61,842 nucleotides of DNA from Fibrobacter sp. GTDB taxonomy: Bacteria > Fibrobacterota > Chitinivibrionia > Chitinivibrionales > Chitinispirillaceae. The stretch lies in contig JAAYEB010000160.1 in the NCBI GenBank assembly GCA_012728995.1, positions 1 to 61,842 of the forward strand. Direction: 5' to 3'. The notes beneath the pieces were generated by a model. It had not been told where the DNA came from and did not search any database. It saw nothing but the letters and a program-made list of their open reading frames with translations. Below are positions 51,819 through 61,757 of this stretch, one piece after another; the first letter of the stretch is position 1, and each line of letters begins with the position of its first letter. The translations under genes and the position numbers were made by a program.

Positions 51819-52931
51819 ATGAACCATTATTTTGATAACGCAGCTACATCTTTTCCAAAACCCAAAGAGGTTTCCCTGTATATGTCGGATTATATTGACA
51901 AGCAGGGTGGAACATACGGCCGCAGTGCCTATCCGAGGGTTTTTGAAGCATCTGCCAATGTTGAATCACTCCGTGAGAAGCTGGCGTCATTTTTGGGCAC
52001 AAAAAATTCCAGCCAGATATTTTTCACATTCAATGCCACAGTTGGACTTAACACACTTCTTTTCGGAATGGATCTTCATGATTGTCATATATTGACATCT
52101 CCTCTTGAACATAATGCAACCATGCGTCCTCTGTCAAAACTTGCAAAAGAAAAAAATATTACTTTTGATTATTTGCCACATGGAAGTGATGGTAAAATAG
52201 ATGCTTCAAAAATTGATTCGGTTTTAAAATCTTCGACCCGATTAATAATAATTAATCATCAAAGTAATATTAACGGAGTCATACAGCCGGTTCAAAAAAT
52301 TAAAGCTGCATCTGGTAGGATACCTGTTCTTCTGGACCTGGCTCAATCTGCCGGCCATTGCGATATTGAACTGGATAACTGGGATATTGATTTTGCTGCA
52401 TTTACCGGGCATAAAGGATTATTGGGACCTACAGGAACTGGGGGTATATACATAAAAGATCCCGACAAAATTGAACCGTTAATCTATGGGGGTACCGGAA
52501 GTAATTCAGATAGTTTTGAAATGCCTTCTTTCATACCGGACAAGTATGAAGCTGGTACACCCAACGTAGCTGGATTGACAGGTTTACTTGGAGCATTGGA
52601 AAACCGGCCGGTTCCCTTACACACGCATGAAGATTTCATTGAGCTCCTTGACAATATTTCATCAATACCGCAATTAACCATTTTCAAAGCAAAAAACAGT
52701 AACAATCAGGGACCGGTATTCTCAATTAATCATTGTGATTACAGTTGCAGTGAAATGGCACAGATTCTTTACGATAAATACATGATAGAAACCAGATCCG
52801 GTCTTCACTGCGCTCCGCTTGCACACAAAACTCTTGGTACATTTCCATCAGGAACAGTTCGTTTTGCTTTATCTGTTTACCATGCAAAGGATGATTTTGA
52901 TTACCTTTTAAGTGCACTGAGAAGTTTATGA
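51819..52931 (+). CDS. Cysteine desulfurase family protein (class V aminotransferase, TIGR01977-like)
   Basis: A 370-residue PLP enzyme. NHYFDNAATSFPKP opens the sequence, EHNATMRPL follows, and the PLP Lys is in FTGHKGLLGPTGTGG (near 205). SGLHCAPLAHKTLG near the end holds the probable active-site Cys. This subgroup (E. faecalis EF2568-like) differs from IscS/SufS and is often found near selenium metabolism. It overlaps the DUF3343 gene by 4 nt, so the pair likely transfers sulfur or selenium to a carrier. The chemical role is inferred. Confidence 0.88.
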   Translation: MNHYFDNAATSFPKPKEVSLYMSDYIDKQGGTYGRSAYPRVFEASANVESLREKLASFLGTKNSSQIFFTFNATVGLNTLLFGMDLHDCHILTSPLEHNATMRPLSKLAKEKNITFDYLPHGSDGKIDASKIDSVLKSSTRLIIINHQSNINGVIQPVQKIKAASGRIPVLLDLAQSAGHCDIELDNWDIDFAAFTGHKGLLGPTGTGGIYIKDPDKIEPLIYGGTGSNSDSFEMPSFIPDKYEAGTPNVAGLTGLLGALENRPVPLHTHEDFIELLDNISSIPQLTIFKAKNSNNQGPVFSINHCDYSCSEMAQILYDKYMIETRSGLHCAPLAHKTLGTFPSGTVRFALSVYHAKDDFDYLLSALRSL

Positions 52932-53140
52932 AACATATTATTTTATTCAAGACAACCCGTGATGCTATCAGGGCACAACGTTTATGTAAAAGGAATGACA
53001 TATCGTGCAAAGTAATTCCGGTTCCTCGTGACATTTCATCAGAGTGTGGCATGGCACTGGAGATTCATAATAGTGATCTCGATCGGATTACAGAAATAGT
53101 TATTAAAAATGGCATAAGTCATGACATATACAATAAATAA
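52928..53140 (+). CDS. DUF3343 putative sulfur/selenium carrier
   Basis: A 70-residue protein in the DUF3343 pattern: ILFKTTRDAIRAQRLCKRNDI and VIPVPRDISSECGMALEI. The Cys in SSECG is the likely carrier residue. Overlaps the cysteine desulfurase gene by 4 nt, which suggests a donor-carrier pair as in TusE/TusA-like systems. The family role is not proven. Confidence 0.85.
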   Translation: MKHIILFKTTRDAIRAQRLCKRNDISCKVIPVPRDISSECGMALEIHNSDLDRITEIVIKNGISHDIYNK

Positions 53141-53235
53141 TATTGTCAACATTCACATACCCGGTTGCCTTGTCATGCCATAATTTGATTACATGCTTAT
53201 TTACAACAAATGTTTAAATATAGCAGTCAGTATCC

Positions 53236-54390
53236 TCATCCTTTAATAACTGCAACAGGTGATAACTCTTCAATAGTTTCCACAAGATCACTCTGATTTT
53301 TCATCACAACAGAAATATCCTTATAAGCCCCCGGAGCTTCATCAAGATCACGAACATTTCTCAGAGCATGGATTATACCGAGCTTCTCAAGTGTCTGTTT
53401 CTGGTCTTTGAGATCAAGTTCTCTTTGAGCCTGCTTTCTACCCAGTTTCCGTCCTGCACCATGAGAACAGGACATAAAAGACTGTGGATTGCCTTTTCCT
53501 TTTACAATGTAACTTCTTGTCCCCTGGGATCCCGGAATCAGACCAATCTGTCCTTCTCTGGCTGATATTGCACCCTTGCGATGAACTATTACTTCCCTCC
53601 CATAGTGTTTCTCTATAGCAGCATAATTATGATGAATGTCGACAGGTTTATCAAAAGTTATTTCAGGTATATGAGCTGAAAAGGCTTTTTTTACAGATTC
53701 GATAATTCTGAAACGATTTTCACGGGCAAATTGCATGGCAAAATTCATTGCATCAAGATACATTCCGGCTTCTATTCTGTCTGCGGGAAGAAAAGACAGA
53801 TCTTTGTCGGGAATCTTTGAATGCCATTTACAGCACATTTCAACTGCTTTTTTATGGAAATCATGTGCTATTTTCAGACCAAAATTTCGCGATCCGGAGT
53901 GAACCATTATCCAGATGATCCCTTCCGTTCCTTTCTGAATCTCAATAAAATGGTTTCCACTACCAAGAGTACCAAGCTGGTAATGTGCACTGTGCAATTC
54001 CTGCTGAATTACAGGTAAATCCGGTGCATCATTAAAACCTTTCCAGATCATTTTCTCTTTGTGGTGTTTAAAACCGACAGGAACAGATTTACGGATACTT
54101 CCGAGTATTTTTTTTAGCAGTTCATATTCAATACCCCGCAGTGATGTTTTTACAGCACACATACCACAACCGATATCAACACCGACAGCATTTGGTATTA
54201 TGGTATCTTTTGTTGCCAGGACGGCACCGATTGGCATACCAAACCCCTGATGAGCATCGGGCATAATTGCAATCCATTTAAACGCGAAAGGAAGATTGGC
54301 AAGATTTTTAGCCTGCGTTAGTGCACCTTCATCAATATCATCCAGCCACAGTTTAATCTGGATCTTTTCTGTTGAAATCACTTTTATCAT
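53236..54390 (-). CDS. rtcB: RNA 3'-phosphate/5'-OH ligase RtcB
   Basis: A 384-residue ligase, starting at ATG 54390 because family members begin MIKVISTEKI...; the open frame has 7 more codons upstream. The metal site is in VGVDIGCGMCAV (Cys), HSGSRNFG is present, and the guanylylated His is in SCSHGAGRKLGR. It joins RNA 3'-phosphate or 2',3'-cyclic phosphate with 5'-OH ends using GTP. No archease gene is adjacent. Faces the DUF3343 gene (95-bp gap) and is divergent from the DNA polymerase gene. Confidence 0.95.
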   Translation of the reverse strand: MIKVISTEKIQIKLWLDDIDEGALTQAKNLANLPFAFKWIAIMPDAHQGFGMPIGAVLATKDTIIPNAVGVDIGCGMCAVKTSLRGIEYELLKKILGSIRKSVPVGFKHHKEKMIWKGFNDAPDLPVIQQELHSAHYQLGTLGSGNHFIEIQKGTEGIIWIMVHSGSRNFGLKIAHDFHKKAVEMCCKWHSKIPDKDLSFLPADRIEAGMYLDAMNFAMQFARENRFRIIESVKKAFSAHIPEITFDKPVDIHHNYAAIEKHYGREVIVHRKGAISAREGQIGLIPGSQGTRSYIVKGKGNPQSFMSCSHGAGRKLGRKQAQRELDLKDQKQTLEKLGIIHALRNVRDLDEAPGAYKDISVVMKNQSDLVETIEELSPVAVIKG

Positions 54391-54576
54391 AGTAAACGTA
54401 CTACTGTTCAAACCTGTTTTCGTTAATCAAAACTGATCTTTTTTCCTTTCAGATTAAATAAAATTTACTGTATTTTGTAATATTGTACAAGTAACATTTC
54501 GTAAGATCATCTCTGATCGGCAACAGTAACCAATTCATAACTTTGGCATAATGTGCCTTTATGTTATTTTTATTTG

Positions 54577-56877
54577 ATGAGCAAACAATCTGAAACAATC
54601 TGTTTTCTGCTGAATTACGATTACCGGGACATAAAAAATCATTTCCAGATTATTCTGTATGCGATTACGAACAATCACACACCTATACAAATAATAATTG
54701 ACAAATTTCAGCCGCTTTTTTTCATTCCCAGACATACACCGCCAGATCTTGTCAGGAGTGCAGTTTCCAGAAAACAGCTTCCTCTTAAATCGATGAATGG
54801 AACAGATGTCGATTGTCTGTATTTCAGGACATATTCATCCATGCAGGAATGTGCAAGACAACTGCGCAATGCAAACAGGATAGTTTATGAATCTGATATT
54901 CATCCGGTTGAAAGATATCTGATGGAAAGGTATGTAAAAGGCGGTTTCAGGGTAACTGGTAACGCGGTACAAAAGAATGGGAAACCGTTGTTTTATGATC
55001 CCCAGATACGCGGCTGTGAAATGACCCCTTCGTTTTCTATTATTTCACTGGATATCGAAACGAATGCTTCAAATGGACATCTGTACAGCGTAGCATTTTG
55101 TGGCGAAAAAAATCAGGTCTTTATAACAGGAAACGAACCAGACAAACCTGGAATAAGTTTTTGTAGAAATGAATCGGAACTTCTTTCCCGGTCACTTGAA
55201 TATATTCGTATTGCAGATCCGGATATACTGATAGGCTGGAATGTTGTAGAGTTTGACCTTAAAATGGTTCAACTTCGTTGTGAAGCTCTTTGTGTTCCTT
55301 TTGATATCGGTCGTGAAAAAGGAGCACGCATAATTGTAACACGTAATAACAAGACGATCTGCCGTATTCCGGGGCGTCTTGTCATGGATGTACCCCTTAT
55401 GCTCAGGGCTTACTACAAAACATTCGAAGAATATTCGCTGAACTTTGTAGCATCTTCCATGCTTAATGAAACCAAAGAGATCGAATTGACCGGTAAAGAA
55501 AAAATTGAAGAAATCAATCGTCTGTTTGAGCATGATAAATTATCATTGGCTTCATATAACCTCAAAGACGCTGTTCTGACAAAACAGATTTTTGAAAAAG
55601 CTGGTATTCTCCCCAATGCGATTGAGAGATCGCGCAGATCAGGGCATCTTTTAGACAGAGCGGGTGGCAGTATTGCAGCTTTTGACTATCTTTATCTGCC
55701 ACAACTCCACAGAGCAGGATATGTAGCACCGGATATTATTGATGTTGCAGATTACTCAGAGCCGCTTCCTGGCGGATTTGTTCTGGAACCAACTCCTGGA
55801 ATATATGAAAATGTGCTTGTTCTTGATTTCAGAAGTTTGTATCCTTCTTTAATTCTTACATTCATGATTGACCCTTATGGGTATATATCTCCATCGAAAA
55901 ACCGTATTAAAGGTCCTTGTGGCCCTTCATTTGCCGCAGATACCGGTATTCTTCCCGGAATTATCGGTGAGCTTATGGAAGCGCGTGCAGCTGCAAAGAG
56001 GGATAACAATCCTTATCTTTCACAGGCAATAAAGATTCTGATGAACAGTTTTTATGGTGTTCTGGGAGCAAGGGGATGCCGTTTTTTTTCTTCAGTACTT
56101 GCAAAAACGATCACATCAACCGGTCAGTTTATTTTAAAGAAAACGATCGGGTATATTACATCTTCGACCCCCTACAATGTAATCTACGGTGATACAGATT
56201 CTCTTTTTGTGCTGCTTGGCCCCGGCATGGAACAAAGGGCGTCTGCTATTGGAAATGAGATTGCAGACAAAGTTACGAATTGGTTGAAATCATGGTTGAA
56301 AGATCAATATGATGTTAATTCTGCACTGCTTCTTCAATTTGAGAACCATTTTCGCCACTTCCTTATGCCATCAGTACGTGGTACAACCACGGGGAGCAAA
56401 AAGCATTACTGTGGAAGTATCGTTGACGGTACAGATATCCGGCTATACTTCAAGGGTATGGAATCAGCACGAAGTGACTGGACCGATCTGGCCAAGGAAG
56501 TTCAGTATGAATTGATAATGCGCGTTTTTACAGGTAAAGCAGTTGATAATTATTTGACAGATATCGTAAAGCGTGTCAAAAACGGTAATTGTAACGACAT
56601 GTTAGTTTACAAAAAGCGCCTTCGAAAAGGAATAGATGAGTATACAGTTAATATTCCGCCGCATGTTCAGGCAGCCCGTCTACTCGACAGTCCCCCTCAT
56701 CTGATCCGTTATGTTATTACTGTTGATGGCCCGCAGCCTGTCGAGAAATTGTCCTCAGCTATTGATTATGAGCATTATATTGAGTCTCAGATCAAACCGG
56801 TGGCCGATTCGATACTTGAACTCACATCCCGGAGTTTTGACAACATTATTTCCGGCCAGCAGGATTTATTCACATGA
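54577..56877 (+). CDS. polB: Family B DNA polymerase (PolII-like)
   Basis: A 766-residue B-family polymerase; ATG 54577 (MSKQSETICFLL) is chosen, although a GTG 24 nt earlier is open. Exonuclease motifs: SLDIETNA, GWNVVEFDLKM and YNLKDAVL. Polymerase motifs: VLDFRSLYPSLI (A), KILMNSFYGVLGA (B) and YGDTDSLFV (C). The set of intact residues suggests both polymerase and proofreading activity. Probably a repair or translesion polymerase as E. coli Pol II; regulation cannot be seen, and no LexA box is obvious. Separated by ~160 bp from argB. Confidence 0.93.
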   Translation: MSKQSETICFLLNYDYRDIKNHFQIILYAITNNHTPIQIIIDKFQPLFFIPRHTPPDLVRSAVSRKQLPLKSMNGTDVDCLYFRTYSSMQECARQLRNANRIVYESDIHPVERYLMERYVKGGFRVTGNAVQKNGKPLFYDPQIRGCEMTPSFSIISLDIETNASNGHLYSVAFCGEKNQVFITGNEPDKPGISFCRNESELLSRSLEYIRIADPDILIGWNVVEFDLKMVQLRCEALCVPFDIGREKGARIIVTRNNKTICRIPGRLVMDVPLMLRAYYKTFEEYSLNFVASSMLNETKEIELTGKEKIEEINRLFEHDKLSLASYNLKDAVLTKQIFEKAGILPNAIERSRRSGHLLDRAGGSIAAFDYLYLPQLHRAGYVAPDIIDVADYSEPLPGGFVLEPTPGIYENVLVLDFRSLYPSLILTFMIDPYGYISPSKNRIKGPCGPSFAADTGILPGIIGELMEARAAAKRDNNPYLSQAIKILMNSFYGVLGARGCRFFSSVLAKTITSTGQFILKKTIGYITSSTPYNVIYGDTDSLFVLLGPGMEQRASAIGNEIADKVTNWLKSWLKDQYDVNSALLLQFENHFRHFLMPSVRGTTTGSKKHYCGSIVDGTDIRLYFKGMESARSDWTDLAKEVQYELIMRVFTGKAVDNYLTDIVKRVKNGNCNDMLVYKKRLRKGIDEYTVNIPPHVQAARLLDSPPHLIRYVITVDGPQPVEKLSSAIDYEHYIESQIKPVADSILELTSRSFDNIISGQQDLFT

Positions 56878-57036
56878 TCCACTTAAAAAAGGGTTTTTCA
56901 AATATTATTTTATCTTGTTCAGATAAATTAATGTCTTATATGGTTTCAGCCCGTGTTGTACCAGAAAGAGTTTTGAGACCATGTCCAATAATTCTTCAGA
57001 TCTATTTCATTCAAAAGGAAGGGAGGAGAACCAGAT

Positions 57037-57816
57037 ATGAAGACGGTTTGTATTAAGATTGGAGGAGCGACCGTTGATGCCCAGGGGTTGCTTCGGGAAC
57101 TGGGCCAGAGTATTCATAAGCTTCTGCCCGATTCTAATCCAGTTATTATACACGGAGGTGGAAAAGATATTGCCCGTCATCTGGATCTGCTCAATAAAGA
57201 ATTTACCTTTGTTGAAGGAATGAGGGTAACAGACAGTGAAATGGTAAAAATTGTTCAGATGGTACTCTCGGGAGATGTAAATAAACGTATTGTAAATGCT
57301 CTGCTTCTTGAAGGGGTTGGAGCTGTTGGATTCAGCGGTATTGACGGAAACCTGTTTACCGCATCAAGAATGTTCATGAGAGGACTGGATATCGGGTTTG
57401 TCGGCAAAATAGAGCGTGTTAATACTGATCTGATCAAAACGTGCCATAGTAACAAATATGTACCGGTCATCTCTCCAATATCGCGTGATGAATCCGGTTC
57501 TATTTATAATGTAAACGCTGATCTGGCTGCAAGTGAACTTGCCATGGCATTAAAAGCAGACGACCTTATTTTTGTATCGGATGTTCCTGGAGTTCTTGTT
57601 GATGATAATGTACGCAGAGAAATTCGTACTTCAGAAATAGAAGATCTGATAAAACAGGGTCATATTACCGGTGGCATGATTCCGAAATTACGCAGTGCAT
57701 CTGAAGCAGTTCAAAAAGGGGTCAAAAGAGTCCATATCTGCGGATGGAAAGACAGTGGAACGCTGCGTAATGAACTTACCACATCAAAATCTAATGGTAC
57801 AGTTATTTATCAATAA
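57037..57816 (+). CDS. argB: Acetylglutamate kinase
   Basis: A 259-residue kinase of the amino-acid kinase fold. Motifs: KIGGATV at the N-terminus, IIHGGGKDIARHLD, and near the end NVNADLAASELAMAL and FVSDVPGVLVDD. It phosphorylates N-acetylglutamate in arginine synthesis. GGGAGGAG lies ~8 nt upstream. Followed after 18 bp by argD. LysZ-type enzymes are similar, but the argD/argG neighbours favour ArgB. argC, argJ, argF and argH are not in this window. Confidence 0.92.
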   Translation: MKTVCIKIGGATVDAQGLLRELGQSIHKLLPDSNPVIIHGGGKDIARHLDLLNKEFTFVEGMRVTDSEMVKIVQMVLSGDVNKRIVNALLLEGVGAVGFSGIDGNLFTASRMFMRGLDIGFVGKIERVNTDLIKTCHSNKYVPVISPISRDESGSIYNVNADLAASELAMALKADDLIFVSDVPGVLVDDNVRREIRTSEIEDLIKQGHITGGMIPKLRSASEAVQKGVKRVHICGWKDSGTLRNELTTSKSNGTVIYQ

Positions 57817-57834
57817 AAAGGATTTGAAAATCTT

Positions 57835-59019
57835 ATGAAAAAAAAAGATTATAATGATCTGTTCGTACCCACTTATAAACGGACAGATGCACCTTTTATA
57901 AGTGGAAAAGGTTCATACCTTTTCGATTCAGACAATAAAAAATATCTTGATTTTGGCTCAGGTATAGCTGTAAACGCACTTGGCCATGCTCATCCGGTTC
58001 TGAAAAAAACAATAAAGGAACAGGGTGAACTGCTTTTGCATAGTTCGAATCTATATTTTAACAAGCCTCAAATAGATCTTGCAGAAAAGCTGATTAAAAA
58101 CAGTTTTGCACAAAAGGTCTTTTTCTGTAACAGCGGAACAGAAGCCAATGAAGCAGCTATCAAGTTTGCACGAAAAAAAGCTATCTCCATCTCTGAAGAC
58201 AAATATCATGTACTCTCTTTTTATGATGGATTTCATGGAAGAACCTACGGAGCATTAAGTGCTACTGCCCAGGAAAAATTTCATCAGGGTTTTCTTCCAA
58301 TACTTGATGGATTCCATTATGTTAAGTTAAATGACATTGAAGCAACTGAGCAGATTCTTAAAAAGTACTCTTTTGCAGCAGTCTTTATTGAACCTCTTCA
58401 GGGCGAAGGTGGAATAAACAGTACAGATACTTCCTTTTTAAAATTTTTAAGAAATTACACTGCCGAAAATTCCATTGCTCTTGTTTTTGATGAGATTCAA
58501 TGTGGAATGGGGAGAACCGGAACATTGTGGAATTATCAGCAGCATAAAGTCATCCCCGATATGATGACACTGGCAAAACCGCTTGGCGGGGGGCTTCCTC
58601 TGGGAGCTGTATTGTGCAAAAAGGAGTTTTCTGATTCTATCACTCCAGGAGATCACGGAACTACATTCGGTGGTAATCCCGTATCCTGTGCCCTTGGTTC
58701 CCGGTTGCTTTCAATAATTAAAGAAAAAGCATTTCTTAAAGAAGTCAGACAAAAAGGAAATTACCTGAAAAAAAAGCTTTCTGCTCTTCAGTCGCTTTAC
58801 CCTGTAATAGAAAGCATCCGGGGCAGCGGTTTACTTCTGGGTGTCCGGTTTACTCAGGACCCACAGCCCCTTATTCCATTGTGCAAAGAAAACGGTCTCA
58901 TATTGATTAAAGCAAACCACAATACGATCCGTTTTATACCTCCGCTTACGGTCAAGCTTAATGAAATCGACAAAGCGGTGTCAATATTCACGAAATCATT
59001 AAAACATCTTTACTCATAA
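57835..59019 (+). CDS. argD: Acetylornithine aminotransferase
   Basis: A 394-residue class III aminotransferase. Motifs: YLDFGSGIAVNALGHAHP, SGTEANEAAIKFARK, FHGRTYGALSATAQ, FDEIQCGMGRTG and the PLP Lys in TLAKPLGGGLPLGAV. It converts N-acetylglutamate semialdehyde to N-acetylornithine and may also serve in lysine synthesis. Lies between argB and argG, with a gap of only 9 bp to argG. Confidence 0.94.
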   Translation: MKKKDYNDLFVPTYKRTDAPFISGKGSYLFDSDNKKYLDFGSGIAVNALGHAHPVLKKTIKEQGELLLHSSNLYFNKPQIDLAEKLIKNSFAQKVFFCNSGTEANEAAIKFARKKAISISEDKYHVLSFYDGFHGRTYGALSATAQEKFHQGFLPILDGFHYVKLNDIEATEQILKKYSFAAVFIEPLQGEGGINSTDTSFLKFLRNYTAENSIALVFDEIQCGMGRTGTLWNYQQHKVIPDMMTLAKPLGGGLPLGAVLCKKEFSDSITPGDHGTTFGGNPVSCALGSRLLSIIKEKAFLKEVRQKGNYLKKKLSALQSLYPVIESIRGSGLLLGVRFTQDPQPLIPLCKENGLILIKANHNTIRFIPPLTVKLNEIDKAVSIFTKSLKHLYS

Positions 59020-59028
59020 GGAATTTGT

Positions 59029-60243
59029 ATGGAAAAAGTTGTTCTGTTATATTCGGGTGGTCTGGATACATCTGTAATGATTCCATGGCTTAAAGAAAAC
59101 TATAACTGTGAAGTTATAGCGTTGTGTGCAGATCTGGGTCAGAAAGAAGAACTCACAGGTCTTGAAGAAAAGGCACTGAAAACCGGTGCATCAAAACTTT
59201 ACATAGAGAATCTCACATCGGAATTCATTACTGATTATATTTATCCTACTCTTAAAGCAGGTGCGGTATATGAAGGCAGATATCTTCTTGGTACAAGCTT
59301 TGCCCGTCCACTCATAGCAAAACGGGCAGTAGAGATTGCACAGAAAGAGGGTGCAACAGCAATAGCGCATGGTGCTACAGGAAAAGGCAACGATCAGGTA
59401 CGATTTGAATTGTCGATTATGGCACTCGACCCGACACTAAAAATTATCTCACCGTGGAAAGATCCGCTCTGGACTCTTCACTCAAGAGAAGACTGTATCG
59501 CTTATGCTGAAGCACATTCAATTCCGATCAGCCAGTCGAAAAAAAGAATCTATTCTGAAGACAGAAATATCTGGCATATCAGTCATGAAGGGGGCGTTCT
59601 GGAGGACCCTTCAAATGAGGCTCCTGATGACATATTTACAATCTCCAATACACTTGAAAAGGCACCCGATTCTGCTGAATATATAGAGATTACATTTGAA
59701 AAAGGTGTTCCGGTTTCACTTAACGGAAAAAACCTGAGTCCGGTTGATTTTCTTGATGAACTCAACCGCATTGGAGGCATTCACGCAATTGGTCAAACCG
59801 ACATGGTTGAAAACCGTCTGGTTGGTATCAAATCCAGAGGTGTTTATGAGACTCCGGGTGGCACTATTCTTTATGCAGCACATAAACTCCTCGAAGAGCT
59901 TGTGCTTGACAGAGACACTACCCGTTTCAAGGAGACGCTTGCTATCCGGTATGCCGAACTTGTATACAACGGTCAATGGTTTTGCCCTTTGAGAGAAGCG
60001 ATTGATGCATTTGTTGATGTTACCCAGAAAAATGTAACCGGCTCAGTCAGACTTAAATTATACAAGGGAAATATTGTTCCTGCCGGTACCAAAGCATCAA
60101 AATCGTTATATCTTGAAGACCTTGCATCATTTTCCGACACAGATCTTTACGACCAGAAGGATGCCAGCGGATTTATAAAACTGTTTGGTCTTCCAATGAA
60201 AGTAAACGGGCTTGTTGAAAAACATTCCAGCCGGAAAAGTTGA
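59029..60243 (+). CDS. argG: Argininosuccinate synthase
   Basis: A 404-residue synthase of the N-type ATP pyrophosphatase family. The P-loop [16 protein letters not shown] is near the N-terminus, with [17 protein letters not shown] and [14 protein letters not shown] further on, and the acidic [11 protein letters not shown] region. It joins citrulline and aspartate using ATP. Its stop codon overlaps the start of ispD. Confidence 0.96.
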   Translation: MEKVVLLYSGGLDTSVMIPWLKENYNCEVIALCADLGQKEELTGLEEKALKTGASKLYIENLTSEFITDYIYPTLKAGAVYEGRYLLGTSFARPLIAKRAVEIAQKEGATAIAHGATGKGNDQVRFELSIMALDPTLKIISPWKDPLWTLHSREDCIAYAEAHSIPISQSKKRIYSEDRNIWHISHEGGVLEDPSNEAPDDIFTISNTLEKAPDSAEYIEITFEKGVPVSLNGKNLSPVDFLDELNRIGGIHAIGQTDMVENRLVGIKSRGVYETPGGTILYAAHKLLEELVLDRDTTRFKETLAIRYAELVYNGQWFCPLREAIDAFVDVTQKNVTGSVRLKLYKGNIVPAGTKASKSLYLEDLASFSDTDLYDQKDASGFIKLFGLPMKVNGLVEKHSSRKS

Positions 60244-60938
60244 TTTTGACTGAAAAAATCGATGCGATAATTGTTGCCGCGGGTTCAGGAACACGCCTTG
60301 GTTTTTCAATGCCCAAGGCATTTGTTCCTCTTCATGGCAAACCGATTCTGTTATGGTCTCTCAAACAGTTCCTTTCTTTTGCTTTAGTCGACAAGGTAAT
60401 TCTTGTTGTACCGGAAGATCTGATTGACAAAACCCGCAAACAGTTCGATGACAATCGAATCACTGTTATCAGAGGTGGCGATTACAGATGGGTTTCTGTG
60501 TATAATGGAGTATGCCAGTCAAAAGCTCAATGGATTCTTGTTCATGATGCAGCTCGTCCTTTTGTGAACCACACTATCATTGATGACCTGGTTAAAAAAC
60601 GATCTGAATTTGATTGTGTTATTACAGTAACACCTGAAGTCGACACAATAAAAGAGTTCAAAGCAGACAGAGCCGGAACAACAATCGACAGATCTAAAGT
60701 TGTTCGGGTTGGAACACCGCAGCTTTTCAGAAGATCCGTGTTACTGGATGGTTTTAAAGCAGTACCAAAAATGGATAATGTTCCTACAGATGAAGCCATG
60801 TTGATGGAGAGAACCGGTATTGAAGTAGGAATTGCCTGGGGAGATCCCCTTAATTTTAAAATAACAACGCCATCAGATTTCAGGATAGCGGAGGCTTTAC
60901 TTGAAAAAGATAAATCGATGTGCATGGGCCCAGACTGA
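60240..60938 (+). CDS. ispD: 2-C-methyl-D-erythritol 4-phosphate cytidylyltransferase
   Basis: A 232-residue nucleotidyltransferase starting with TTG (a second TTG follows at codon 3). Motifs: [21 protein letters not shown] (CTP site), [10 protein letters not shown] and GTPQLFRR. It makes CDP-methylerythritol in the non-mevalonate isoprenoid pathway. Overlaps argG by 4 nt and tag by ~38 nt, so the five genes argB-argD-argG-ispD-tag are probably one transcript. Confidence 0.94.
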   Translation: MILTEKIDAIIVAAGSGTRLGFSMPKAFVPLHGKPILLWSLKQFLSFALVDKVILVVPEDLIDKTRKQFDDNRITVIRGGDYRWVSVYNGVCQSKAQWILVHDAARPFVNHTIIDDLVKKRSEFDCVITVTPEVDTIKEFKADRAGTTIDRSKVVRVGTPQLFRRSVLLDGFKAVPKMDNVPTDEAMLMERTGIEVGIAWGDPLNFKITTPSDFRIAEALLEKDKSMCMGPD

Positions 60939-61476
60939 TCCTCTTTATATTGAATATCATGACAATGAATGGGGAGTACCTCTTCATGATGACAAAAAGC
61001 TTTTTGAGCTTCTTGTTCTTGAAGGATTTCAGGCTGGATTATCATGGATTACGATCTTGAAAAAACGGAAAAATTTTGCAAAAGCATTTTCACAATGGAA
61101 CTGGGATATTGTTGCATCGTATGGGTCAGACGACCGGGAACGGTTGATTAATGACCCGGGAATAATAAGAAACCGTCTTAAGATTAATGCAGCCATCAAT
61201 AATGCAAACCGATTTATTGAAATCAGGAAAGAGTTCGGTAGTTTTGACAAATACATCTGGCGTTTTACTGATTTTAAAACAGTTTATCCCGCTATCCCGC
61301 CAAAAGAATGGTCTGATCTTCCTGTACGAACAGCACAATCTGATGCAATGAGCACGGATCTCAAAAAACGGGGGTTTTCTTTCTGCGGAAGTGTTATCTG
61401 TTATGCCTACATGCAGGCAATCGGAATGGTAAATGATCATCTGGTAGACTGCTTTAAATACACTGCCAAAACATGA
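60901..61476 (+). CDS. tag: DNA-3-methyladenine glycosylase I
   Basis: A 191-residue glycosylase. Translation must start at the TTG at 60901 or very close, since the zinc Cys7 ([10 protein letters not shown]) lies at the N-terminus and no in-frame ATG precedes it. The zinc ligands are Cys7, His19 (YHDNEWG) and the C-terminal His and Cys in VNDHLVDCF. The core EGFQAGLSWITILKKR is conserved. It removes 3-methyladenine from DNA. The 38-bp overlap with ispD is unusual but the frame is well supported. Confidence 0.92.
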   Translation: MKKINRCAWAQTDPLYIEYHDNEWGVPLHDDKKLFELLVLEGFQAGLSWITILKKRKNFAKAFSQWNWDIVASYGSDDRERLINDPGIIRNRLKINAAINNANRFIEIRKEFGSFDKYIWRFTDFKTVYPAIPPKEWSDLPVRTAQSDAMSTDLKKRGFSFCGSVICYAYMQAIGMVNDHLVDCFKYTAKT

Positions 61477-61718
61477 ATAACTGCTAACTCTTGTATTGTT
61501 TTTAATCTGAATGAAAAACACGGGGCTAAACTTACTTTTCTGAATTTTTGACTCTCTTTCATCCCTGTCTTGCAAATTCTTTTACATGCTCATACATTCC
61601 TGTTCCAGAATCTAAAATCTATACAGGTATATACCAGCTCCTTTATTTGGCGTTATTCAGACATCAATGTACCTTCCCTCCACAGTCACTTCATACTGTT
61701 TTGTTAAATTATCCTAGT

Positions 61719-61757
61719 GGGGTATCCACTTAAATACACCTAAATTATATTTAGGTT
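61719..61757 (+). mobile_element. Left end of an IS1595-type insertion sequence
   Basis: GGGGTATCCACTTAAATACACC at 61719-61740 resembles the terminal inverted repeat of IS1595/ISXO2 elements. It is followed at 61739-61755 by the inverted repeat CCTAAAT-TAT-ATTTAGG just before the transposase start. The right end is outside the window. Confidence 0.55.

Noticed and set aside
61548-61733. 61-residue frame before the IS end
   Set aside because: Runs into the IS terminal repeat, no ribosome site, no motif.
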